IMG/VR virus record: IMGVR_UViG_3300030104_004642
Span: 51,003 to 115,002 of that record
Strand: one strand, 5' to 3'
DNA: 64,000 nt
Origin: a virus
Part shown: in pieces, positions 16,692 through 26,300 of the stretch
Layout of the letters: each line of letters begins with the position of its first letter
Numbering within the stretch: position 1 is the first letter of the stretch
Position numbers and translations under genes: made by a program
Notes under the pieces: generated by a model
The model's database searches: none
Told to the model about the DNA's origin: nothing
Seen by the model: only the letters and a program-made list of their open reading frames with translations

Positions 16692-19600
16692 TTATACAGT
16701 TGTTGTTGTCAGTGCGATACCTACATCTCCACCACTGAAGAAGTCATCAACCAGTTGCTGTGAATTGTTTATAGCACCACCTGCTCCATGACTAATGAAG
16801 ATTGGGTTGCCATCACAAGCCGCATCCTTAGTAGCAATGACTTCACTATTTGATTCATCAAAGATATCAAGAGTATTGTTAGAGTGATATCTGATCGAGA
16901 ACTTAGTGCTTCCAGGATTAGGGTCAGTCCACTTGGTGGCAGAGTAGTTAGAATTACCAGTGTTGAAAGTCATTCCACCCAAATCCACTATCTCCTCAGA
17001 GGTATTCGTCTTATAACTCCAGTCCCAAAGTCCAGTACTATTCTCCACATTAGTAAGACCAGATGTAGCATTACCAGTTTTCCATTCTCCAATGCGAGTA
17101 TTGGTCTGAGTGAGAGGAAGTTGCCAGTGCATCTTATATCCTGCTGCTAAACCATCCTTGTGTCTCCATACTTGGTCTGCTGCATAAGCAAGTGGGTTAC
17201 CAGTGCTGTGAATACCTACACCACCAAGATCTTGGTTCTCGGGGAATCCACCAATCCTCCAGTTCTTCCAGGGGTTGTAGTAGTTGGGTGGTTCGTGAGC
17301 AATCTCCCATCCATATACTTCAACACCTGTGGTGGATGTAGGAATTCTGGTTGAGTCACCTCCCATAGAGATAAAGACAGGATTACCATCCAGTGCAGAG
17401 TTGGATACTGCCAGTGTCTCCCTTACACCTGCTCTAACTACATCAAGTTTCAGTTTATTATCACCAGCATCATACTTTAATCTACAACTTTGTCCCGCAG
17501 TGGTTGTTGTTATATTTGCCTGAACGGTGACTCCACCATCCTGATATGCCTGTGTTTTTAACTCACCATCTCTACGGAAACGGAATCCAACACTATATGA
17601 TCCATCAAAGTTAGAATCTAGAACACCAATAATCATATTGTGTTTGGTAGAACCATTATTATTGATGGATAGTTGAGTCCAGATAAATTCTTCTCCTGGT
17701 CTCAATTTCTCACCCCAAGTAACATTGAAAGCACTATTGGTAATAGTCTTAAAACCATTAGAAACATCTAGCGACTCTGATGCTGTCTTCAAAGGCATCG
17801 TGTTTTGTTTTAAATTTAATGCAGTATTTCGATTGCTACCAGATGACCAGTCACGGTACTCCATGAACCAGTTTGCTTCATTCCACTCCCACTCATACTG
17901 AACATAGTCTGACAATACGTCATCAGAGTTATTCACAGATAGGAGATATGGATACATGTCACCACCATCAAGTGAATCATCACCAGTAATAATTACCTCA
18001 TCAGTATCTTCATCAAAGATATCCCAGGTGTTATCAGAGTTATATCTCCAAGAACAATTTCTTCCTGGCATAGCAAGAGTGGTGGTGCTAGTATCCAAAG
18101 CAGTGTAATTTGCATTGACAGTAGCATCCTCATGAGCAGTGAACTTCTCCTGATTAGTAAGTCTCCAAGTCATCTCACCTGCCTGATAGGCATTGTTCTC
18201 ACCACTACCTAGGTCTTCTGTTCCCTCAAAGTTTGTTGACCAATACTGATTACCAGCAGTTGTTGGAACTGTAAACTTAACCTTCATTCCAGGTCTCAAT
18301 GATCTATTAGATTTCCATACATCATTAGTTTTGGTTCCATTGTAGAAACTATGACCAGGACGATCTGAATCAGTATAAGATTTAATAGTAAAATCTTGTG
18401 ATCTAATTTGTGATACTGATGGAAGATTTCCTGGTGTTGATGCTTGAGTACCCTCTTCAGATGAGAAGTAGATATAAGTTTCAGTTGCTCCTACTCCAAC
18501 ATTTGCTGAGGAGAGTAACCAGTCATATGCAGTGGTGATTTCCCAGAGTTGTAATTTCTCTGTTTGGTGGTCAAATCTAATAGCATATGTCCCATTTTCA
18601 ACAACAATATCTTTATTCAGTTCAACACCCGTTCCAGCATAAGTTCCATTTTTTGCATCCCAATCATCATCTGAGACATCATAATACCACTTGGTAGACC
18701 AGTTTGATTTATTATTTACATTTGTAACACCTGTTACACCAGTGCCACCATTCCAAATACCAACATGAAGATCTTCAGCAGGAATTGCAAAGAGCATTTC
18801 TTCTCCTCTTTTCAACTTAGTTCCATAGTAAACTACACCCTTATCCTTATCATGTTGATTATTTTCTAGGTAATCATTTGTGTTATGAAATTTGAAATTA
18901 GTTTGATTCTGGTAGTATCTAACTGTGCTAATACCAGGAACATGAATGTTATCTGAAATAGCAAAAGAAATAGTAATTGGACTACCATTCTCAGCAGTAG
19001 AAGCAGTTCCAACCACATGATTGTTATCATCTTGATTGATAAGTTTTAACTTATTATCATCACCATCATATCTCAATATGAGATGATCTCCAGCTTGAAG
19101 ACCCTCATATCTATTACTGGCATGTCCAGTGTGGGCAAAACCAATAGAGTCATATGCACTACTCTCAAAAGATACATGATGACCATTGCCTAATGACCTT
19201 CTTATACGAAGCATCTTTTCCCACAGGGATTGATGACCAGCATTTGAGGGATCATATGAGGTAGAACCTCCCCACTTACCAACAAACACTGATCCAGTAT
19301 CTTCTGCCACATGACCCCATTCCATCTGTTGGTATGGTTTCAGTTGAACACCATAGTAAAATGGGTTGTTAGCAGTTGGTGGGTTGGTGGTCGTAATACC
19401 AGGACCCTCAGTAGAGAAACCAGCACCAGGACTTAGATATTGCTGATACCATTCAAACTCATTGATTGTTGTGTTGTGTGTTGGAACACCTGTGAGACCA
19501 CTGTAAGGAAAATTGGTAGCATTTGTAAGATCAAATGCTGGTTGTGCAATTGAATCACCAAGAGTAAAGTTAACTCCACCAAGTCCAGTGATGTGTGGAG

Positions 19601-20210
19601 AGAGTTGAGTAGAATCAATCAGTCCTGTAATTTTAGATCCATCTATACTATCAACGTCTCCACCCTCAATAAAGATGGTTGCAACGCCTGCAGTTGGTGA
19701 AGTAATAGTAGATATACCGCTACCTCTAAAATCAAATAACGTAACACCTGTACCAACATATCCACCACTGGTTGTAATACCAACCTGGTCAATAGATATA
19801 TTTGCGACATCATTTTGTACCGTAATAAGGTCAATAGCACCCTTGAAGTTGAGGGTAGTGCCTCCACCAACTAGTGCTCCGTTATTCTGAATATTAATTT
19901 CGTTAGACTTCTTATTCGCCTGGTCATTGATATAGTCAATAACTTGTGCCAGACTAAAACCAAGATCACCTACAAGGAACTGTCCAGTTTTGTTCTTAAT
20001 TCTAGTGGGAAGGATTCTTTTAAAAAGTCTCCTTGGTGTTACTCCATCCCTACTAAACTGGTCACTTCTAGTAATCCTAATTTTTCCTGGACGGTTAGGG
20101 TTTTCAATTGCCACAACAACACCACCCAGAGGTGCAGAGGGAACTCTTGTTCCTTGAAAGAAGATGGCGCCTTGACTGACATCTCCATGAATTGTTACGT
20201 TTCTTGCCAT
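16692..20210 (-). CDS. Large virion appendage protein with five internal repeats
   Basis: A 1172-residue, beta-rich protein. The first 100 residues (MARNVTIHGDVSQGAIFFQG, later RRLFKRILPTRI) form a basic N-terminal piece likely used for attachment to the particle. From about residue 265 to the end I count five diverged copies of a 160-190-residue module. Each opens with a line such as LKRGEEMLF or LRPGEEFIW and closes with a line such as YHSNNTLDIFDESNSEVIAT followed by DGNPIFIS. This is the design of a receptor-binding or decorating fiber. No enzyme motif is visible. It lies in the cassette between gp17 and gp16. Confidence 0.75.
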   Translation of the reverse strand: MARNVTIHGDVSQGAIFFQGTRVPSAPLGGVVVAIENPNRPGKIRITRSDQFSRDGVTPRRLFKRILPTRIKNKTGQFLVGDLGFSLAQVIDYINDQANKKSNEINIQNNGALVGGGTTLNFKGAIDLITVQNDVANISIDQVGITTSGGYVGTGVTLFDFRGSGISTITSPTAGVATIFIEGGDVDSIDGSKITGLIDSTQLSPHITGLGGVNFTLGDSIAQPAFDLTNATNFPYSGLTGVPTHNTTINEFEWYQQYLSPGAGFSTEGPGITTTNPPTANNPFYYGVQLKPYQQMEWGHVAEDTGSVFVGKWGGSTSYDPSNAGHQSLWEKMLRIRRSLGNGHHVSFESSAYDSIGFAHTGHASNRYEGLQAGDHLILRYDGDDNKLKLINQDDNNHVVGTASTAENGSPITISFAISDNIHVPGISTVRYYQNQTNFKFHNTNDYLENNQHDKDKGVVYYGTKLKRGEEMLFAIPAEDLHVGIWNGGTGVTGVTNVNNKSNWSTKWYYDVSDDDWDAKNGTYAGTGVELNKDIVVENGTYAIRFDHQTEKLQLWEITTAYDWLLSSANVGVGATETYIYFSSEEGTQASTPGNLPSVSQIRSQDFTIKSYTDSDRPGHSFYNGTKTNDVWKSNRSLRPGMKVKFTVPTTAGNQYWSTNFEGTEDLGSGENNAYQAGEMTWRLTNQEKFTAHEDATVNANYTALDTSTTTLAMPGRNCSWRYNSDNTWDIFDEDTDEVIITGDDSLDGGDMYPYLLSVNNSDDVLSDYVQYEWEWNEANWFMEYRDWSSGSNRNTALNLKQNTMPLKTASESLDVSNGFKTITNSAFNVTWGEKLRPGEEFIWTQLSINNNGSTKHNMIIGVLDSNFDGSYSVGFRFRRDGELKTQAYQDGGVTVQANITTTTAGQSCRLKYDAGDNKLKLDVVRAGVRETLAVSNSALDGNPVFISMGGDSTRIPTSTTGVEVYGWEIAHEPPNYYNPWKNWRIGGFPENQDLGGVGIHSTGNPLAYAADQVWRHKDGLAAGYKMHWQLPLTQTNTRIGEWKTGNATSGLTNVENSTGLWDWSYKTNTSEEIVDLGGMTFNTGNSNYSATKWTDPNPGSTKFSIRYHSNNTLDIFDESNSEVIATKDAACDGNPIFISHGAGGAINNSQQLVDDFFSGGDVGIALTTTTV

Positions 20211-20211
20211 C

Positions 20212-21339
20212 TTATGTTACTACGTTTACTGTAAGGGCCAACATTTCAAAGTCACCTTCATCACTTGCCCTTGCAGATAGGTTAAAGGAACCGGCATCAG
20301 TTGTGGTGAGTCCAGCCAGAGAATTACCAACATAGAAGTTGATAAGTGTCTCACTTATATAGTTCTGGTCAGCACCCTCATTACAGATGACTGCCTGCTC
20401 CCTAATCACACTAAAATGTGTTGTTCCAAAGGATTGAGTTGTAGGATTTGTGGTGAAATTCAAAGCAAAGTCAAGGTTAGTATTGTCAATATCAGGGTTG
20501 AATTGAGCAGCAATTCTTACAATGACTGATGAACCTGCATCAGTACCAGCAAGTGAGAATTCTGTTTGACCCGTTCCAATTGTAGCACCAGCACCAATCC
20601 AGGGGTCATTGTTATTAACATTCAACATCTTCAGGGGCATGAAGTCAGTCTTGTTTGTTCTTACCTGTGGTTGAACTAGAACAAATTCATCAGCAGGAAG
20701 AGTCTGAACCGTATTTGCCACACCAGTAGTGTAGTAATCAGTTGTGTATCTATAATATCCCTGATGTAAATCATTAAAGTGTGTTCCTAGTCCTATTGAA
20801 CTTACACCAACATAATCACTACCATCATGTTGGAGAAGTTGACCTTCTGTTCCAGAGTAGGATCCTCCTCCACCACCAGTTGCACCTACAAACTTACCTG
20901 ATGCTGCATCATACTTGAGGAACTTACCATCTACCTTTGCAGAGTCCCTATCTACATCATCCAGGAACTCAAGTCTTACCTCACCACCCCCACCAAGGGA
21001 TCCAAGTTGAACTTGTAATCTATTAATTAAAAGTTTTTGATTCTCCTGTAACTTAGCAAGTGAATCAATTTTGTCAGATAGAAGAGGGTCCTCTGTTCTC
21101 TCAGGGAGTAACTCAACAGATGATTCAATCAGAGTTTTCTTTTCTAATTTTGCTTTTTCAGCAGCAATCTTCTCTTGATTTAACCTAATCTCTTCATAGA
21201 GATTTTTTACATTCTCCTGTACTTCACGAACCCCATCCTCAACCAAAGTTTTGTATTCTGGTTGTTTGATAGGAACGTCTTCATTGTTGTCTAATGACTC
21301 TACAAGAACCTTGAGGTCATCAAGAGTTATCTCCTTCAT
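20212..21339 (-). CDS. Fiber-like structural protein with coiled-coil stem
   Basis: A 375-residue protein. Residues 1-110 are a charged coiled coil (NLYEEIRLNQEKIAAEKAKL) ending in LINRLQVQLGSLGGGGE. Then comes a module LDDVDRDSAKVDGKFLKYDA, a Gly-rich linker, and a beta-rich C-terminal head of about 200 residues. The stem-end motif recurs in the 1307-residue protein at 23347-27270, so the two probably share a docking site or partner. A late promoter is found upstream at 21369-21376. Confidence 0.7.
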   Translation of the reverse strand: MKEITLDDLKVLVESLDNNEDVPIKQPEYKTLVEDGVREVQENVKNLYEEIRLNQEKIAAEKAKLEKKTLIESSVELLPERTEDPLLSDKIDSLAKLQENQKLLINRLQVQLGSLGGGGEVRLEFLDDVDRDSAKVDGKFLKYDAASGKFVGATGGGGGSYSGTEGQLLQHDGSDYVGVSSIGLGTHFNDLHQGYYRYTTDYYTTGVANTVQTLPADEFVLVQPQVRTNKTDFMPLKMLNVNNNDPWIGAGATIGTGQTEFSLAGTDAGSSVIVRIAAQFNPDIDNTNLDFALNFTTNPTTQSFGTTHFSVIREQAVICNEGADQNYISETLINFYVGNSLAGLTTTDAGSFNLSARASDEGDFEMLALTVNVVT

Positions 21340-21342
21340 TGA

Positions 21343-22815
21343 TCAACAGTTCCATGCTCTTAATGACTTATTTATCCTGCTATCAGGATCACTTGCTGTC
21401 TTCTTAGAGGTCAACTTTTTCTTCATACCCTTCATTCTTGCGCAAAAAGACGCTCTACGCTTGTTGCCAACTTTCTTTGAAGGTCTTTTAAGATCGCTTC
21501 CTGGGTTTTCTTGTTCATACGACTTTCTACCTTTTTCATTCAAACCTCCTTCTTTGTTTTTACCAGACTTTTTTGTCCATGCTGCTGCCTCCTCTACTTC
21601 TGTAGATTCAGTTTCTTCACCCATCTGTATTAGGGGTTCACCAGGTTGATAATCAGTCTTATCATATCTCTTAAGATGACAACCAGGATATACCTTATCA
21701 AGTGCAGCCTGAACTTCTGCCCTTGTGGGTGCTCCTACCTCAGGGAAGAAGATCTTCATCATCATGTATTTACCCCTCATGGTGAATGCCACAAGATAGA
21801 TATTGCCAGTCTTGGCAGGAACTCTTACTGCTTCAGTAACTGCCTCACATTTCATTTCATTTTCAATATCAGGACAATCTTTCATCCCATGAACAGGACA
21901 GAACAACCCTTTATGGTTATGGGCACATTTTTTCTTTTCTTCACTGATGCCTGCCTTTCTCAGTCTACTTGCCTGACTAGTATGCATCTTTACAGCAGCA
22001 TCTAGTTCTTTAGCAATCTTCTTTACATTTTTAGGAACTTCTTTTTTCTCATTTACAACTTCAACCTCAAATCCTGCCCTTCTCATGGCATCAATCTGGA
22101 TCTGAGAGAACTCAGGGAGTGCAAGAAACTCCTCTTTCTTTGTAGATTTACCATAGTTCTTAGCACCCTTCTTACGGCACTGAACCAATCTTCCAGAGGC
22201 ATATGCAGAAGGCCAGACACTGGCAGATGCTTTCACCTTATGATAACAAGCATCCTTCTTACCTTCCTTTTCAAGGATGGTCTCTTCCTTTTGGGTTTTC
22301 TTCTTGGTGTTCACGTGAATTGCACTCCCTTTTCTGTCTGGATTAGGATCATTTGCTCTCTTGCGTCTTACAGAAGCACCCCTTTCTGCCTTAGACATGC
22401 TTGCTGCCTTATCTTTTGATAAGCACTTTGGTTTGGGACCATCACCTTTTCCATCACCATCTTTATCATCACGAGCACATTTACCAACCCTTTCACCCTT
22501 GGTGTTATAGCGGTCCCATCCACCACCACCTGCTCCACCACCACCTCCTTTACCAAACCATGCTCTTAGATCCTCACTTACGGATCCACCATTGCCACTC
22601 CCAGACCCATTACCACCATTGCCATTACCATTGCCATTAGAAACATTACCATTTTTCTTACCATTCTTTTTAGTGGTACTATCATCATCCTCAGTGTGTC
22701 CATTCTCCTTACGAAGCATACCAGCAGGTCCAACCATCTTGAACCCTTTTGGAATGTCTTTGCACACCTTGTCAGTGTAACAATAATATTTGCCGTCTGG
22801 ACACTTCTTTTTCAT
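21343..22815 (-). CDS. Modular Lys/Gly-rich cyanophage protein with Cys-containing domains
   Basis: A 490-residue, strongly basic protein. Segments in order: a Cys-bearing start (KKKCPDGKYYCYTDKVCKDI); a long Asn/Gly/Ser linker; SEDLRAWFGKG followed by a Gly run and a KCARDDKDGDGK segment; a KDACYHKVKASASVWPSAYA module; a KCAHNHKGLFCPVHGMKDC segment that could bind zinc; and a C-terminal AAAWTKKSGKNKEGGLNEKG-type module ending in RINKSLRAWNC. The modules resemble small domains of unknown function found in cyanophage and algal-virus proteins (I recall DUF5872- and DUF6321-like families; not checked). Function unknown. Confidence 0.7.
   Translation of the reverse strand: MKKKCPDGKYYCYTDKVCKDIPKGFKMVGPAGMLRKENGHTEDDDSTTKKNGKKNGNVSNGNGNGNGGNGSGSGNGGSVSEDLRAWFGKGGGGGAGGGGWDRYNTKGERVGKCARDDKDGDGKGDGPKPKCLSKDKAASMSKAERGASVRRKRANDPNPDRKGSAIHVNTKKKTQKEETILEKEGKKDACYHKVKASASVWPSAYASGRLVQCRKKGAKNYGKSTKKEEFLALPEFSQIQIDAMRRAGFEVEVVNEKKEVPKNVKKIAKELDAAVKMHTSQASRLRKAGISEEKKKCAHNHKGLFCPVHGMKDCPDIENEMKCEAVTEAVRVPAKTGNIYLVAFTMRGKYMMMKIFFPEVGAPTRAEVQAALDKVYPGCHLKRYDKTDYQPGEPLIQMGEETESTEVEEAAAWTKKSGKNKEGGLNEKGRKSYEQENPGSDLKRPSKKVGNKRRASFCARMKGMKKKLTSKKTASDPDSRINKSLRAWNC
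21369..21376 (-). promoter_or_regulatory. Late promoter (GATAAATA) before the 375-residue fiber gene
   Basis: The minus strand reads GATAAATA about 30 bases before the start at 21339, inside the last codons of the upstream gene. Confidence 0.55.
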
Positions 22816-22837
22816 TTTATATAAAAAGGTCTCTTAG

Positions 22838-22846
22838 TATTTATAG
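22838..22846 (-). promoter_or_regulatory. Late promoter (CTATAAATA) before the modular Lys/Gly-rich gene
   Basis: The minus strand reads CTATAAATA about 23 bases before the ATG at 22815. It includes the TAA stop of the 57-residue gene upstream. Confidence 0.7.
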
Positions 22847-23014
22847 ACCAATGATTGTAAGGGGATTAGACATCACAGTTGCAACCCCAGATGTATTATC
22901 AAATTCTATCCTGTTACTCTCATAATCAAGTTTTTTCATATTTCCTAAATCTACACCATCACTTGCAATACCAACACTTCCTCCTCCATTTACCTCGCTT
23001 ATAAGTCTAGGCAT
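22841..23014 (-). CDS. Short fiber-type structural protein (57 residues)
   Basis: A 57-codon frame starting MPRLISEVNGGGSVGIASDG and ending LTIIGL. Its ATG shares one base with the TAA stop of the upstream gene (TAATG), a typical coupled arrangement, and it fills an otherwise empty 200-base gap. The Gly/Asp/Asn-rich composition is that of the neighbouring fiber proteins. It could be a short adaptor or a remnant of a longer fiber; the intact frame and coupling favour a real gene. Confidence 0.6.
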   Translation of the reverse strand: MPRLISEVNGGGSVGIASDGVDLGNMKKLDYESNRIEFDNTSGVATVMSNPLTIIGL

Positions 23015-23346
23015 TAGTTAGCAGTCTCCAACACTGATAGAAGAACTTTGAGAGATGAATTAGCACCAGCACTTGCCTTAATGGAGTCATTGGTTTGAAG
23101 AACCAATTTACCATCAAGGGGCACATAAGCATCACTCACAGGCACAGAAGCATCTTTAATAATCTCAGTGGTTGTGCTACTTCTCACATGAGACATGGTG
23201 AATGTGGTTGCTGATGAAGCAACATTGGTTACATGAGCATATAATACAATCCCTGTATAACCTGTGGGTGCTGTATATACTGTTTGATCTGAGGTTGTTA
23301 AAACAATAGTCTCTGTCTTAAACCTATTGAGTGCTAATTGTGCCAT
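23014..23346 (-). CDS. Small beta-rich virion structural protein
   Basis: A 110-residue protein beginning MAQLALNRFKTETIVLTTSD and containing QTVYTAPTGYTGIVLYAHVT. The alternation of short hydrophobic strands suggests a single beta sandwich. Proteins with this start are common beside fiber genes in cyanomyoviruses, where they are listed as structural. It follows directly on the stop of the 1307-residue fiber gene. Confidence 0.7.
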   Translation of the reverse strand: MAQLALNRFKTETIVLTTSDQTVYTAPTGYTGIVLYAHVTNVASSATTFTMSHVRSSTTTEIIKDASVPVSDAYVPLDGKLVLQTNDSIKASAGANSSLKVLLSVLETAN

Positions 23347-26300
23347 TTAACTAAGTGCTAGAATGAAGGGGGTCATTTCTGAGAACAAACTCTTAGAGAA
23401 TGCTCTACCACTGATTGTTCCTGTTGCCTGATTGATTTGCAAATCATCACCAATTCTGAAGTTACCAGACTGGTCTGTGCTGGTATATATCACTCTGCCT
23501 CCATTTTGACTGACTGCTTCATTTGCCTGGATTGTTACTCCTCCTCTCTTTGGAGTAGCACCAGTGATTGTATTTCCAGAACCAATATATTCAAATGTGT
23601 GGGAACTAGCAACAATCTTACTTTGTTGGAAGAAGAAAGCAGTGGACCCCACTCCAACAGTGTTGAATAAGTTTTCAGCAAGGGTTAATGTAGTAATTCC
23701 AGAGGATATGGGTGTAGCACTATTTATTGTGAAGTAGGTATCTGACATCACTGCTGTTGCAGTGGCAGTTGTTCCTGAATCAGGGGCAGAAATGGTGATT
23801 GTGGCAGTGCCTGTGTACTGACTTCCACTACTAATAATATCAATTGATGTAACATTACCACCCTCTATGGTTGCAAAGGCAGTTGCAACCTCTCCATTTG
23901 GTCCTGAGGGGGTTGAAACAGTGACTGAGGGTGTGGAAGTATATCCACTTCCCCCATTAGTGATTGTAATTGATTCTACTGACTTAAAGAGAGTATCAAA
24001 GAAGACAACCTGACCATCATATGGTCTTGTGGTAACAGCACCAACATTAACAATCACTGTATCCTGACCAGCAGCAGCAGAGGTGGTAACTATACCTGTG
24101 AACTGTTGATCACTTACACCATCAGCAATAAGACCAAATGTACCAAAACTACAATTACTATTGGCAACATCAGCCTGACCACCTTTGTGAACAGTGATTG
24201 CTTTATCACAGCAAATTGTAAACACTGAGACTAATTGAGCATAACCCTCATTAGTTACAGCAACACCAACACCACCCTGATTATATTGGGTGAAAGCATC
24301 AACATTCATTGACTTAGTTTTTTCTGCCTTATCACCATCAATTAAAACACCAATACCTGTGGTTGTGTCACTTGTGCAGTTTTGAATATATGGTCCTTTC
24401 CATTTACCACCACCAACATTAGTAGCACCACCAGTTGGGAAAGCAACAGCAGCTGCTGGATGAACATGACCAGAGAAGGTCATATTTGCTAACTTGCAAC
24501 CCTTCTTGACATGGAATATATCCTGTGTTGTGTTGTTTGGGAGAACCTTTACAGTCCTTAGATCATCACCAACAACAGCACTAAATGCTGGAAGTTCTAT
24601 TGGATTATTTTCCACATAGTTTCCAGACAATACCTTAATTACAGATCCAGTATTTGCAATACTTACTGCACCAGCAATGGTCAATTTAGCATTATCAATT
24701 GATGTTCCATTATTGGTATCATCACCATCCTTGGCAACATAGAAAACATTAGGAGCAGAGTTGATACCAGTGGCACCAGCATCAAGTGTGACATTCTCAC
24801 CCAGGATGATTGTGGAGTTTGTAACAGTAACAAGACCAACACTGACTGTATTGTTGTCACCATCAATCACAACAGATGCTGAACCAACAGTTAGGATGCC
24901 AAGTATTCTGGCATCACCATCAACCAGCAATGCTGTATTACCAGAACCAATATGTACTGTTCCAACACCAGTGTTAAAGGTTGATATACCAGTTACACCA
25001 AAACTACCAGAACCAGTGATGTTTTTGCTATTAAGATCAAGATTGCCACCAAGTTGTGGTGTTGTGTCCTCTACAACATTGGTAAGCAGAGTTCCAGAAT
25101 CTGATGGTAGGGTGAGGGTGATATTACCAGAGAAGTCAGAATGTGCTGGTGCCTGAATCCTGGCATAGTGAGCATTACTTGCCTCACAATACAGGTCAAT
25201 CCTACCAGGAGATCCATCGTCACTAAAAAGTTTAATTTGGTTTGTCAGTGTGGATACACCAGTAACATTTAATGAATCAGATTCAATGTTACCTGTAATA
25301 TTGATACCACCACTGGTTGTCTCAAACTTCTCAACATCATTGAAGTAAAGTCTTACACCCTCATCATCCTGAAATACAGCAGATGACTTACCAGACTTTG
25401 CCTGAATGATGATGTTACCACCATCGTCATCATCTACATTGTTCCTGATGAATAATGGACCTGTGTTATTATCAATGAATGATTGATTACTATCATGGTA
25501 TAGTTGTAAATCAGCACTAGCACCAATCTGCAACTTCTTACCATCAGTAATAATTTCAATATTATCCCTACCAGTAATAATACCAAGGGAATCTACATTC
25601 TTTACATCCTCATATGTGACTGTTCCACCAACTGTTACATTTCCTGTTGCCTCAATATCTCCAATAACATGAAGTGAAACTCCTGCCTTTGCAGTTGTTG
25701 TTCCAATACCAACACTCTTTACAGTGTGAATACCAACATTATCAACACCCCAAGTACCAGCAGCACCAACAGATCCTTGAATTGCAGTGCTGGCAATACC
25801 AACCCATTTTGAGGTGGTAGAATTATAAATTAGTAGTTGATTATCTGTTCCATCAAATGTTACATCATCAAGGTCTTTGATGAATCCTGCTCCACCACCA
25901 CCCATGGTGGATAGTTGTGTCTGAATTCTACTAATGAACAACCTGTAGTGTTTTGACAGGTCATCAAGAGTGGCAAATTTTTGGTCAAGAGGTGTCAGTG
26001 GGTCAGTTTGTTTACCAGCAGTTTCTTTCTCGTTGGGAGGTTCATCAAGCAGACCCTCAGTAAGAGTTTTTTGCTGCTTTTTAATGACATTTGCAATTTT
26101 GTAGAGTTCAGTGATCAGACCTTTGATGTTGGTCTTTACATTTTTGACCTCAACTTGCAGTTTTTTTATGTCTTTGTCATAATATTTGACCTCTGGAAGA
26201 GAATTGAACTTTTGCTCTACTTCTTCTTTTAAATCAGTGTAAAAAGAGATGATTTTCTCATCTGTCTTGATACTTTCATTCTCAATAGACTTAATTTGTT

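Noticed and set aside
22401-22640. Plus-strand frame rich in His and Leu opposite the modular Lys/Gly-rich gene
   Set aside because: Composition is the complement of GGT/GGN-rich codons on the minus strand; it is a shadow.
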